In this document: one piece after another, positions 9,135-16,461 of the stretch | How positions within the stretch are numbered: position 1 is the stretch's first letter | Layout: each line of letters starts with the position of its first letter | Source: Roseiarcus sp963794655 | GTDB lineage: Bacteria > Pseudomonadota > Alphaproteobacteria > Rhizobiales > Beijerinckiaceae | Direction of reading: 5' to 3' | NCBI GenBank assembly: GCA_963794655.1 | Contig: CAWCEV010000003.1 | Span: 248,001 to 312,000, forward strand | DNA: 64,000 nt | Translations under genes and position numbers: made by a program | Notes under the pieces: generated by a model | Database searches by the model: none | What the model was told of the DNA's origin: nothing | Seen by the model: the letters and a program-made list of their open reading frames with translations, nothing else

Positions 9135-9944
9135 ATGGCTTTGCGTCCGTTCTGGAAGGGCTACATGAAGCTCTCCCTGGTCACGTGCCCGGTGGCGATG
9201 ACGCCGGCGACCAGCGAGGAGGACAAGGTTCGCTTCCATATCCTGAACCGCCGGACCGGCAATCGAATCGTCAGCCAGTCGATCGACGCCGAAACCGGCC
9301 GCGAGGTCGGCGAGGACGACGAGGTCAAGGGCTATGCCCGGGGCGAGAATGAATATGTCCTGCTCGAGGACGACGAACTCGAGTCGATCGCGCTCGAAAG
9401 CGCCCGCACCATCAATATCGAGACTTTCGTTTCGGCCGAGAGCATCGACTGGATCTGGTACGACACCCCCTATTACGTGACGCCCGACGATCCGGTCGGC
9501 GAGGAGGCCTATTGCGTCATTCGCGATGCGATGCGCGCAACGGCGATGGTCGGCGTCTCCCGCCTCGTCCTCAATCGCCGCGAGCGGGCGGTGATCCTCA
9601 AGGCCCGCGACAACGGAATCGTGCTGTGGACGCTCAAATTCGGCGATGAGGTGCGCGATCCGGGCGAGTATTTCGCCTCGATTCGCGAGGCGAAGCCCGA
9701 CCCGAAGCTGATGGGGCTGATCGGCGACCTCATCAAGTCGCGCAAGAAAGCCTGGAGCCCGGAGATGGTCGCCGATCCGGTGCAGGAAAAGCTGATCGAC
9801 ATCATCGAGGCGAAGAAGAAGGGCGCGAAAAAGGTCAAGGCGAAGCCGAGGGCCGAGCCTGAGCCGCCAAGCAACGTCATCAACATCATGGACGCGCTGC
9901 GCCGAAGCGTCGCCGCCGCCAGTAAGACGAAAGGGCGGCGCTAG
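9135..9944 (+). CDS. ku: Ku protein, first copy (NHEJ)
   Basis: Bacterial Ku homologue, 269 residues, which forms a dimeric ring on DNA ends and recruits LigD for end joining. Family features are the N-terminal FWKGYMKLSLVTCPV block, the HILNRRTGNRI segment, VKGYARGENEYVLLEDDEL and the Ku core. The C-terminal tail is Lys-rich and contains SNVINIMDALRRS, similar to a segment in the second Ku here. It probably forms an operon with the SRAP gene. Two insertion sequences now separate it from ligD, but the reading frame is intact. Confidence 0.94.
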   Translation: MALRPFWKGYMKLSLVTCPVAMTPATSEEDKVRFHILNRRTGNRIVSQSIDAETGREVGEDDEVKGYARGENEYVLLEDDELESIALESARTINIETFVSAESIDWIWYDTPYYVTPDDPVGEEAYCVIRDAMRATAMVGVSRLVLNRRERAVILKARDNGIVLWTLKFGDEVRDPGEYFASIREAKPDPKLMGLIGDLIKSRKKAWSPEMVADPVQEKLIDIIEAKKKGAKKVKAKPRAEPEPPSNVINIMDALRRSVAAASKTKGRR

Positions 9945-9976
9945 ACAGCAACGGACTCTCAAGCGCGTTTACTGTC

Positions 9977-9996
9977 ATGCCCGCGAAAGCGGGCAT
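9977..9996. repeat. REP-like hairpin (8-bp stem, GAAA loop)
   Basis: Perfect palindromic stem ATGCCCGC/GCGGGCAT around a GAAA tetraloop, just after the ku stop codon. Its form matches the dispersed intergenic palindromes (gtcatgcccgcgaaagcggg type) common in proteobacterial genomes. It abuts the inferred left end of the IS110 element and may have been its target, or serve as a ku terminator. Confidence 0.6.
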
Positions 9997-10001
9997 CCTA
10001 T

Positions 10002-10184
10002 ACCTGCGTGGCGACTTGGATAAGATCGGGTCGTCGCATCCGGCGACCGTGGGCATCCTGGGCTTTGCCCCCAATCGAGGGAGAGTTCGCTGCCTGGCTG
10101 GGTCCCGGATGCGGGTGTTTTGTTCCGAACAGTCGCAAGGGCCGCTGCGAACGCGCGCTCGTGTATAGGACAGGATCAATCCCC
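10002..10184 (+). ncRNA. Candidate bridge RNA region of the IS110 element
   Basis: Non-coding stretch between the inferred left end and the transposase start. IS110-group elements are known to encode a structured bridge (seek) RNA here that pairs with target and donor DNA. Several short stems can be drawn by eye, such as gtcgc/gcgac near 10032-10048, gggc/gccc around a ttt loop near 10060-10072, and ccg/cgg near 10108-10118. I could not fold it or identify the guide loops, so this rests on position and family knowledge. Confidence 0.35.
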
Positions 10185-11132
10185 ATGCTTGAGACTTCCG
10201 TTTCGGCCGGCGTCGATGTCGGCTCGACCTGGCTTGACCTTGGATTCCATCCCTTCGCCAAGCCGATGCGCGCGCGCAACAGCGAGGCAGGCGTTGCAAC
10301 GATTGTCGCGGCGCTTCGCCAGCGCGGCGTCGGCCGGGTGGCGATGGAGGCGATCGGCGGCTATGCGCACAAGCTCGTCGCCGCGCTGATCGAGGCGGGC
10401 GTCACGGTCTTCACGGTCAATCCGAGGCGGATCAAGGCGTTTCGCGACGCCGAGGGCCTCATCGCCAAGACCGACAGGCTGGACGCAAGCCTGATTGCGC
10501 GCTTTGCTCACTTTATGGCCGATGAACTGCGACCTCTCCGGGACGCCGGACAGGCGGTCTTGAAGGCGCTGTCGACAAGACGGCGGCAACTGACCGAATC
10601 GATTGCGATCGAGAAGACCCGCCTCAAGCAGGCCTTCGATCCGCTGATCGCCGAATCATGCCGGGAGATGATCGCCTTGCTCGAGGACAGGCGCCGGACG
10701 ATCGAGGCCGAGCTCGACCGCCGCATCGAGGCCGAGGACAGAATGGCGCGCCGGCGCGCCATTCTGTCCTCGATCCCTGGCATCGCCGCGCGCATCTCGG
10801 CCCTGGTCGCCATCGAAATGCCGGAGCTGGGCGAACTCGGCCGAAAGGAGGCCGCCAGCCTCGCGGGCCTCGCACCCCACCCCTCGCAATCCGGCCTCTC
10901 GCCAGGCCGAAACGCCATCTCCGGCGGCCGGCCCTGTTTGCGAGCCGCCTTCTACATGGCCGCCCTCGTGGCCGTCCGCAGCCATCCGCGCTTCAAGCGC
11001 ATCTACCAGGACCTGCGCGGCGCAGGAAAACCCCCAAAGGTCGCCCTCGTCGCCATCGCCCGTCGAATGGTCGCAATCGCAAACGCCCTCGTCCGCGACA
11101 ATATCACCTTCGATCAAGCAACCTTCGCTTGA
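10185..11132 (+). CDS. IS110-family transposase (DEDD)
   Basis: Recombinase of 315 residues. The N-terminal RuvC-like DEDD domain shows VDVGSTWLDLG (first Asp), MEAIGGY (Glu), the NPRRIKAF segment and KTDRLDASLIARF (paired Asp). A Glu/Arg-rich coiled-coil linker lies at about residues 130-190. The C-terminal transposase_20 domain shows SSIPGIAARISALVA and HPSQSGLSPGRNAISGGR with the expected serine. Length and motifs suggest an intact protein. The ATG at 10185 is preferred over upstream in-frame starts because VDVG then falls near the N-terminus as in relatives. The linker coding sequence contains a 40-bp perfect palindrome. Confidence 0.9.
   Translation: MLETSVSAGVDVGSTWLDLGFHPFAKPMRARNSEAGVATIVAALRQRGVGRVAMEAIGGYAHKLVAALIEAGVTVFTVNPRRIKAFRDAEGLIAKTDRLDASLIARFAHFMADELRPLRDAGQAVLKALSTRRRQLTESIAIEKTRLKQAFDPLIAESCREMIALLEDRRRTIEAELDRRIEAEDRMARRRAILSSIPGIAARISALVAIEMPELGELGRKEAASLAGLAPHPSQSGLSPGRNAISGGRPCLRAAFYMAALVAVRSHPRFKRIYQDLRGAGKPPKVALVAIARRMVAIANALVRDNITFDQATFA
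10733..10772. repeat. 40-bp perfect palindrome inside the transposase gene
   Basis: Twenty bases ending in ggcgcgcc are followed immediately by their exact reverse complement, with no spacer. The half-site starts cgaggacagaatgg and the other half ends ccattctgtcctcg. The sequence is translated in frame (EDRMARRRAILSS). A palindrome this long within coding sequence is very unlikely by chance and should form a strong hairpin or cruciform. Confidence 0.95.
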
Positions 11133-11178
11133 CCCGACCAATACAGTCGCCAGGTCTGAAGCCTCTAATGTACTATGG

Positions 11179-11206
11179 ATTCCCGCTTGCGAGCGTGTGA
11201 GGGAAT
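11179..11206 (+). repeat. REP-like 28-bp sequence, left copy
   Basis: Imperfect hairpin with attccc/gggaat ends and a gagcgtgtga core. It is the inverted partner of 12671-12698, matching it at 23 of 28 positions. It lies between the two insertion sequences and begins just after the inferred right end of the IS110 element. Confidence 0.6.
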
Positions 11207-12670
11207 TGGCGGTTTTGCTTGGGCTGTGATTCTCTCCTCGCTGATGTGGCGGGAGTGAGTCGGCGATGGGTGAGGCTCGGGTGGTGCGGCCGGATCGACG
11301 GCAATTGCGTTGGGACATGGTCGATCTCGAAGGGCTTTTGCCGGGGGACCATCGCGCCCGCCTCGTGTGGAGCTTTGTCGAGAGCCTCGATCTTTCGCCG
11401 CTTTACGATCAGGTTCTCTCGCGCGAGGGGGAGGCGGGAAGACCGGCGGCCGATCCCGCGGTTCTCATGGCGCTCTGGCTCTATGCGACGGTCGAGGGCG
11501 TGGGGTCGGCGCGCGAGCTTGCGCGGCTTGCGCAAAGCGACGCCGCCTATCGCTGGCTGGCGGGCGGGGTTCCGGTCAACCATCACGGGCTCGCCGACTT
11601 TAGGGTCGAAAGGGTCGAGATCCTCGATCGGCTTTTGACGCAAAGCGTAACCGCGCTGATCGCCGAAGGGCTGATCAGCCTTGATGAGATCGCCGTCGAC
11701 GGCACGAAGATTCGCGCCAGCGCCAGCAAGGCGTCGTTCAGGCGGCGCGAAAAACTTGTCAAGATCGAAACCGCGGTCGTCGAGCGGCTCGCCGCTCTCA
11801 AGCAGGAGCTGACCGACGACCCCGAGGCGTCGACGCGTCGACGCCAGGCCGCGCGCGAGCGGGCGGCGCGTGATGTTCAGGAGCGCGCGGCAAGAGCGCG
11901 CGCGGCGCTCGAACGGCTCGAGGCGGAGCGAAAAGCGCGGGCGAAGACGCACGCCAAGGACGAGGCCGGGAAGAAGGAGCCGAGGGCTTCGACGACCGAT
12001 CCGGAAGCGCGCTCCATGCGCTTTCCCGACGGCGCGGTTCGCCCGGCCTATAATGCGCAGATCGCCGCGGCGCCGAGAGAAGGCGTCATCGTCTCGATTG
12101 CGGTCACCGACCGGCGCAACGATGCGGGCCTGGCGGGGCCGATGGTCGACGACATCGCGCGACGCTACGGGCGGACGCCCGGCAGGCTTCTGGTCGACGC
12201 CAGCTACGCCACAAGCCGGGACATCGTCGCGCTCGCCGGCCATGCGTCGGGTCCGGTCGGCGTCTATACGCCGCCGCCGGGCGACAGGGACGACGTCAAA
12301 CCGGCGAGCCTCGCCCGGCGCATCCGCAAGCGAGAGAAGGAGCACGCCTTTATCAAGGCGTGGCGGGAACGCATGGCGAGCGAAACGGGCCAGGCCGTCT
12401 ACGCCTTGCGCAAGCGCATCGAGCGGATCAACGCCGATCGCAAGAACCATGGCTTCGGTCATCTTGCCGTGCGCGGCCTCATCAAGGCGAAGGCCCACGC
12501 GCTCTGGCACGCCATCGCCAATAACCTCGTGGCCGCGCACCGTCTGAGGATCAACGCCGCCTGATCCCCCGCTCCCCTCAAGCGGCAGAGCGGCCGATAC
12601 CAAGAACGCTTCAACCGCTTCGGATTCCATCCGCGGCGCCGCCGGATGACCCGTCTCCAGCGAAAAGGCG
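11207..12670 (+). mobile_element. IS1182-type insertion sequence (boundaries not resolved)
   Basis: Single-gene element lying between two inverted REP-like copies. The transposase is intact. I could not find convincing terminal inverted repeats inside the flanking REP-like sequences. Either those sequences are part of the ends or the element sits inside a REP pair, so the coordinates given are simply the interval between them. Confidence 0.5.
11266..12564 (+). CDS. IS1182-type DDE transposase
   Basis: Transposase of 432 residues. The N-terminal InsH-like domain shows RQLRWDMVDLEGLLPGDHRARLV in two overlapping blocks and a DNA-binding helical region (PAVLMALWLYATVEGVGSAR). The DDE catalytic residues are probably Asp in DEIAVDGTKIRA, Asp in RLLVDASYAT and Glu in RIERINADRKNHGF. 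A long Arg/Ala/Glu-rich coiled coil (about residues 150-235) is inserted between the first and second Asp, typical of this group. It appears full length and free of frameshifts. Family assignment to IS1182 rather than another IS5-superfamily clade is by motif memory only. Confidence 0.85.
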   Translation: MGEARVVRPDRRQLRWDMVDLEGLLPGDHRARLVWSFVESLDLSPLYDQVLSREGEAGRPAADPAVLMALWLYATVEGVGSARELARLAQSDAAYRWLAGGVPVNHHGLADFRVERVEILDRLLTQSVTALIAEGLISLDEIAVDGTKIRASASKASFRRREKLVKIETAVVERLAALKQELTDDPEASTRRRQAARERAARDVQERAARARAALERLEAERKARAKTHAKDEAGKKEPRASTTDPEARSMRFPDGAVRPAYNAQIAAAPREGVIVSIAVTDRRNDAGLAGPMVDDIARRYGRTPGRLLVDASYATSRDIVALAGHASGPVGVYTPPPGDRDDVKPASLARRIRKREKEHAFIKAWRERMASETGQAVYALRKRIERINADRKNHGFGHLAVRGLIKAKAHALWHAIANNLVAAHRLRINAA

Positions 12671-12698
12671 ATTCCTTCACACGCTCTTGCGCGGGAAT
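12671..12698 (-). repeat. REP-like 28-bp sequence, right copy
   Basis: Inverted copy of 11179-11206: attccttcacacgctc followed by ttgcgcgggaat. Short hairpin with attcc/ggaat ends. It closes the interval containing the IS1182-type transposase on the ligD side. Confidence 0.6.
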
Positions 12699-12758
12699 GA
12701 CAGGAGGTGCGCCTCCGGCTCCAACTGAGGACGTGCCGCGCTAGACGGGCGCGCTCGT

Positions 12759-15320
12759 TCACCGCTTGCGGGTCGGCGTCTTTGTCGTCTTCTTCGGCGT
12801 CTTCTGCGCCTTGATCGGCGCCGCGGCGGCGCGGAAATCCGCCCAAGGGTCGGCGGCAAGCGAACTGAGCCGCGTCGGCGTGTTGCGGACGTTGAAATAG
12901 GCCGGTCCGATTTCCGGCGCGAGCTCGTCCCAGCTTAGCGGCATCGACACCGGCGCGCCCGGACGGGCGCGCGTCGAGTAGGCGGCGACGGCGGTCATGC
13001 CGCGCTGGTTGCGCAGATAGTCGATGAGGATCTTCCCGTGCCGCCGCGCCTTCGGGATCGTCGCCACGTAGCGCTCCGGGCTGTCGGCCGCCATCGCGTC
13101 GGCAATGGCCTTCGTGAACGCCTTGACGGCCGGCCAGTCGGCCTTCGGCTTGACCGGCGAAACGACGTGAAGCCCCTTGCCGCCGGAGGTCTTGACGAAG
13201 GCGGCGAGGCCCTCGTCCTCGAGCCGGGCGCGAACCTCCTCCGCCGCCGCGATGACCGCCGTCCAATCCACGTCCTCGCCGGGATCGAGATCCATCACGA
13301 TCATGTCGGGCCGCTCCCAGTCGTCGACCGTCGACCCCCAGGGATGGATTTCCAGCGTCGCCGACTGCACGAGCGCGATCAGCCCGTCGAAGTCGCGAAT
13401 GCTGATCAGGGGTTCGGCCTCCTGCGGGTCCTTGACCAGAACGACACTGCGATTGAGCCCCTTCCAGGCATGTTTCTGGAAGAACGACTGTCCGCCGATC
13501 CCGTCGGGACAGCGCACCAGGGCGAGCGCCCTGCCGACGATGAAGGGCTCCATCGACGCCCACGCCTCGGCGTAATAGTCGGCAAGGCCTTCCTTGGTGA
13601 CGCCGACATCGGGCCAATAGACGCGATCGGGATGAGTGAGCGTGACTTTGCTCGTCGGACGTTCCTGCGCGGGGTTCGTGGCCATGGGCGACTCGCGGAT
13701 GATCTCGCGCGCGGGTTTATCGTCGCGCAGGCCCTGGAAAGACGCCTGGCGCAGGAGCCCATCCGCCGTCCAGCCGCGGAAATCGACTTCCGCCGCGAGT
13801 TCTGGCCGGACGTAGCGAACGTTGCGCGCCTCATTGCCGGTGAGACGGGCAGCGAAAGGACTTGAGGGAATGCGCATCGACTCGAGCTTGGCGAAGAGCG
13901 CCTCGGCGACGCCGGTGGAAAAGCCGGTCCCGACGCGGCCGACATAACGCAGCGTCTCGTCGTCGTAGACGCCAAGGACAAGCGAGCCGATCGCCTTGCG
14001 TCCGGTCGTCGAAGGAACGAATCCCGCGATCACGAACTCCTGGCGGGCCGAGCATTTGCACTTGATCCAGCTCTTCCCGCGGCCGGAGGAATAGACGGAC
14101 CCGCTGAGCTTCGAGACAATGCCTTCGAGGCTGAATGCGCAGGCGCGCTGCAGCACGAGCCGGCCGTCCTCCTCGAAATGCGCGCTGAAGCGGACAGCGC
14201 CGCCGGCGGATCCGATCAGCCGGTTGAGAAGCTCCTTGCGCCGGATGAGCGTCACTTCGCGCAGGTCGTATCCGTCGAGATAGAGGCAATCGAAGGCATA
14301 GTAGACGAAACGGTCGTGACGCCCCTCGCTGAGGTCCGCCTGCAACTGCGAAAACTCGGAGACGCCGCTTTCGTTCTCGACCACGAGTTCTCCGTCGAGC
14401 AAGGCGGTGCGAACGGGGAGATCGCGAAGCGCTTCCGAAACCGGGCCGGCGAATTTTTCCGTCCAGTCGAGCCCGGCCCGGGTCCATAAGGTCACCCGGC
14501 CGTTTTCGATCCGGGCCTGAAGCCGGTAGCCGTCGAACTTGATCTCATGCAGCCATCGCTCGCCTCCCGGCGGCGATTTCGCCAGCATCGCGAGCATCGG
14601 CTCGATGAAGCCGGGCATCGGCGCTTCGACGGCCCCTTCGATCTCGGACGGGTCCACCGCGCCGCCTTGTCTCGGCGCGGCGGCTTTCGGCTTGCCCGCG
14701 CCCTTCTCGTCGTCGGCGGGCTCGATTCTGCCGGTCTTCGACGACCATCCGGGCGCCTCCCCCTCGAGATCGTCGATCGAGCGCCCGGTCTTCACCGACT
14801 CCGGCCGCTCCTCGAGGATATCGGGGTCCCCCTCCGACCGGACATACTGGTCGTCGCCCTTGATCAAGAGCCAGTTCTCCCGTTTCTCGCGCGGTTTGGC
14901 GCGCATTCGCACGAGGTGCCAGCGGCCCTTGAGCTTCTGGCCGTCAAGCTCGAACTCGAGATGGCCCTTCTTCAGGCCCCTGTGCGGGTCGCCGATCGGC
15001 GTCCACTCGCCCCGATCCCAGACGATGACCGAGCCGCCGCCATATTCGCCCTCGGCGATGGTGCCTTCGAAATCCGCGTATTCGAGCGGGTGGTCCTCGA
15101 CCGCCACCGCAAGCCGCTTCTCGCCCGGAACAAGGCTCGGCCCGCGGGTCACCGCCCAGCTCTTGAGCACGCCGTCCAGCGCGAGGCGAAAATCATAGTG
15201 CAGCCGCGTGGCGTCGTGCTTCTGGACGACGAAGATGTCGCTGCTTTCGACCGGCTCGCGCCCCCTGGGCTCGGCGGTCGCCTTGAAGTTGCGCTTGCTC
15301 CGGTAAGCTTCGAGCGCCAT
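12759..15320 (-). CDS. ligD: Multifunctional DNA ligase D (PE-LIG-POL)
   Basis: The ATP-dependent NHEJ ligase/polymerase, 853 residues, acting with Ku on double-strand breaks. Domain order is clear. The N-terminal 3'-phosphoesterase (residues about 1-190) carries QKHDATRLHYDFRL and EGTIAEGEYGGGSV. The central ligase (about 215-530) has the nucleotidyl-lysine motif HEIKFDGYRLQ, followed by LLDGELVV and EGIVSKL and the OB fold. The C-terminal primase-polymerase (about 555-830) has LTHPDRVYWPD, DLDPGEDVDW (paired catalytic Asp) and KTSGGKGLHVV. All three activities look intact. Its stop is 195 bp from the insertion-sequence block, and the second ku lies 3 bp upstream in the same operon. Confidence 0.96.
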   Translation of the reverse strand: MALEAYRSKRNFKATAEPRGREPVESSDIFVVQKHDATRLHYDFRLALDGVLKSWAVTRGPSLVPGEKRLAVAVEDHPLEYADFEGTIAEGEYGGGSVIVWDRGEWTPIGDPHRGLKKGHLEFELDGQKLKGRWHLVRMRAKPREKRENWLLIKGDDQYVRSEGDPDILEERPESVKTGRSIDDLEGEAPGWSSKTGRIEPADDEKGAGKPKAAAPRQGGAVDPSEIEGAVEAPMPGFIEPMLAMLAKSPPGGERWLHEIKFDGYRLQARIENGRVTLWTRAGLDWTEKFAGPVSEALRDLPVRTALLDGELVVENESGVSEFSQLQADLSEGRHDRFVYYAFDCLYLDGYDLREVTLIRRKELLNRLIGSAGGAVRFSAHFEEDGRLVLQRACAFSLEGIVSKLSGSVYSSGRGKSWIKCKCSARQEFVIAGFVPSTTGRKAIGSLVLGVYDDETLRYVGRVGTGFSTGVAEALFAKLESMRIPSSPFAARLTGNEARNVRYVRPELAAEVDFRGWTADGLLRQASFQGLRDDKPAREIIRESPMATNPAQERPTSKVTLTHPDRVYWPDVGVTKEGLADYYAEAWASMEPFIVGRALALVRCPDGIGGQSFFQKHAWKGLNRSVVLVKDPQEAEPLISIRDFDGLIALVQSATLEIHPWGSTVDDWERPDMIVMDLDPGEDVDWTAVIAAAEEVRARLEDEGLAAFVKTSGGKGLHVVSPVKPKADWPAVKAFTKAIADAMAADSPERYVATIPKARRHGKILIDYLRNQRGMTAVAAYSTRARPGAPVSMPLSWDELAPEIGPAYFNVRNTPTRLSSLAADPWADFRAAAAPIKAQKTPKKTTKTPTRKR

Positions 15321-15323
15321 TCG

Positions 15324-16193
15324 TCAGCCCGCCTTGCGCCGTGGAGCGGCGGCTTTTGGTTTTGCAGCGGCGCGCCGGCCCGCCGGTTTCTTGGCGGCTG
15401 ATTTGGCCTTCCGGGGGGCGCTCGCGCCGGCGCTCTCCCGCAGCGCCTGCATGAGATTGACGGTCGTCTCGGCTGGCGCCGGGGCCCGTTTCGGAACCGG
15501 CTTTCCCTCCAGCTTCAGCTTCACCAGATCGGCAAGCGCGCCCTCGTAGCGGTCGTGGAACGCGCGCGGATCGAAGGCGCCCTCTTTGGTTTTAATGATG
15601 TGAATGGCGAGATCGAGCATCTCGCCAGTGATTGTCTTGGCCGGGATCTCCGCGAACGCCTGCTTGGCCGGACGGACCTCGTAGTCGAAATTGAGGGTCG
15701 CCGCCGCAAGGCCATTCTCGAGAGGGCGAATGAGAATCGTCCGGACGCGCCGGAACAGGACGGCCTGGGCGATCGCCGCCGCCCCGGCGCGGCGCATGCC
15801 TTCGCGCACGAGCGTGAACGTCTCGTCTGCGGTGCGGTCCGAGGGCGCGAGGCAATAGGGCTTGTCGAAATAGAGGTCATCGACGCCAGAAAGGTCGATG
15901 AATGAGGAGACCGTGAGGGTCTTGTCGCCGTGCGGCATGATTGCGGCGATTTCCTCCGGCTCGACAGCGACATATTCGTCCTTGCCGAGTTCGTAGCCCT
16001 TGACCTGTTCGTCGCGTTCGACCGTCTCACCGGTCTCGGCGTCGACGAACTGGCGGCGAATCCGGTTGCCGGTCGGCCGGTTGATCGTATGCAGGGCGAT
16101 CCGCTCGCCCGTCGAGGCGGCGGCGTACAGGGAGACCGGGCAGGTCACCTCCGCGATCCTGAGGAAGCCTTTCCAGCTTGCTCTCGGCGGCAA
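15324..16193 (-). CDS. ku: Ku protein, second copy (NHEJ)
   Basis: Ku homologue, 289 residues from the proposed TTG start. Core motifs are SWKGFLRIAEVTCPVSLY, HTINRPTGNRIRRQF and VKGYELGKDEYVAVEPEEI. The tail is long, basic and Ala/Lys/Pro-rich (typical for DNA binding) and includes TTVNLMQALRES. The TTG at 16193 gives LPPRASWKGF, which aligns with the usual Ku N-terminus, and has GAGGTG upstream. The ATG at 16286 would add a 31-residue Arg/Pro leader of doubtful value. It precedes ligD by 3 bp. Divergence from the first Ku suggests a heterodimer or separate roles, as known for multiple Ku proteins in rhizobia. Confidence 0.92.
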   Translation of the reverse strand: MPPRASWKGFLRIAEVTCPVSLYAAASTGERIALHTINRPTGNRIRRQFVDAETGETVERDEQVKGYELGKDEYVAVEPEEIAAIMPHGDKTLTVSSFIDLSGVDDLYFDKPYCLAPSDRTADETFTLVREGMRRAGAAAIAQAVLFRRVRTILIRPLENGLAAATLNFDYEVRPAKQAFAEIPAKTITGEMLDLAIHIIKTKEGAFDPRAFHDRYEGALADLVKLKLEGKPVPKRAPAPAETTVNLMQALRESAGASAPRKAKSAAKKPAGRRAAAKPKAAAPRRKAG

Positions 16194-16197
16194 TTTC

Positions 16198-16203
16198 CAC
16201 CTC
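16198..16203 (-). promoter_or_regulatory. Ribosome-binding site deciding the TTG start of the second ku
   Basis: GAGGTG on the minus strand, four bases before the TTG at 16193. Combined with protein alignment, it favours the short form of Ku over the ATG at 16286. Confidence 0.5.
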
Positions 16204-16452
16204 GCGAGTTTGGCCCGCGGCCTCAACCGCGGGGGATTAAAACCCTTCAACGCGGGGCGGTCAAACTTTGCTCCCGACCGGGGCATGCTGTTGGTTGCGA
16301 CGGGAACCTTTTGCCTGCTGCCATGTTCCCAACTCGACGCGGGGCCCGCCCGCCCATTAGAATGGCGCCTGGGATCGTCTTCCTTCGGCGAAGGGCCGGG
16401 ATCCGGCCGAGCGAGCGGGGGCGGCGATCGGCTCGCCCGACGCGCCGAAGCT

Positions 16453-16458
16453 GGAGGA
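16453..16458 (+). promoter_or_regulatory. Ribosome-binding site of the AI-2E permease
   Basis: GGAGGA lies just before tandem ATG codons at 16459 and 16462. Spacing favours 16462. It rules out the long upstream extension of this reading frame, which overlaps the divergent ku gene. Confidence 0.6.
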
Positions 16459-16461
16459 ATG

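Larger units (their letters stand above)
9998..11176 (+). mobile_element. IS110-family insertion sequence (boundaries inferred)
   Basis: The element holds one DEDD transposase gene, a 5' non-coding segment of about 185 bp and a short 3' segment of about 40 bp, the usual IS110-group layout. I infer the ends from a shared CTAT at 9998-10001 and 11173-11176. Excising between them joins a REP-like hairpin (…gcgggcatc) directly to ctatggattcccgc, another REP-like sequence. No terminal inverted repeats are seen, as expected for IS110. The boundaries need an empty-site comparison. Confidence 0.55.

Noticed and set aside
16000..16461. N-terminal extension of the AI-2E permease frame
   Set aside because: Overlaps the divergent ku gene and precedes a clear Shine-Dalgarno and ATG pair; not family-like.
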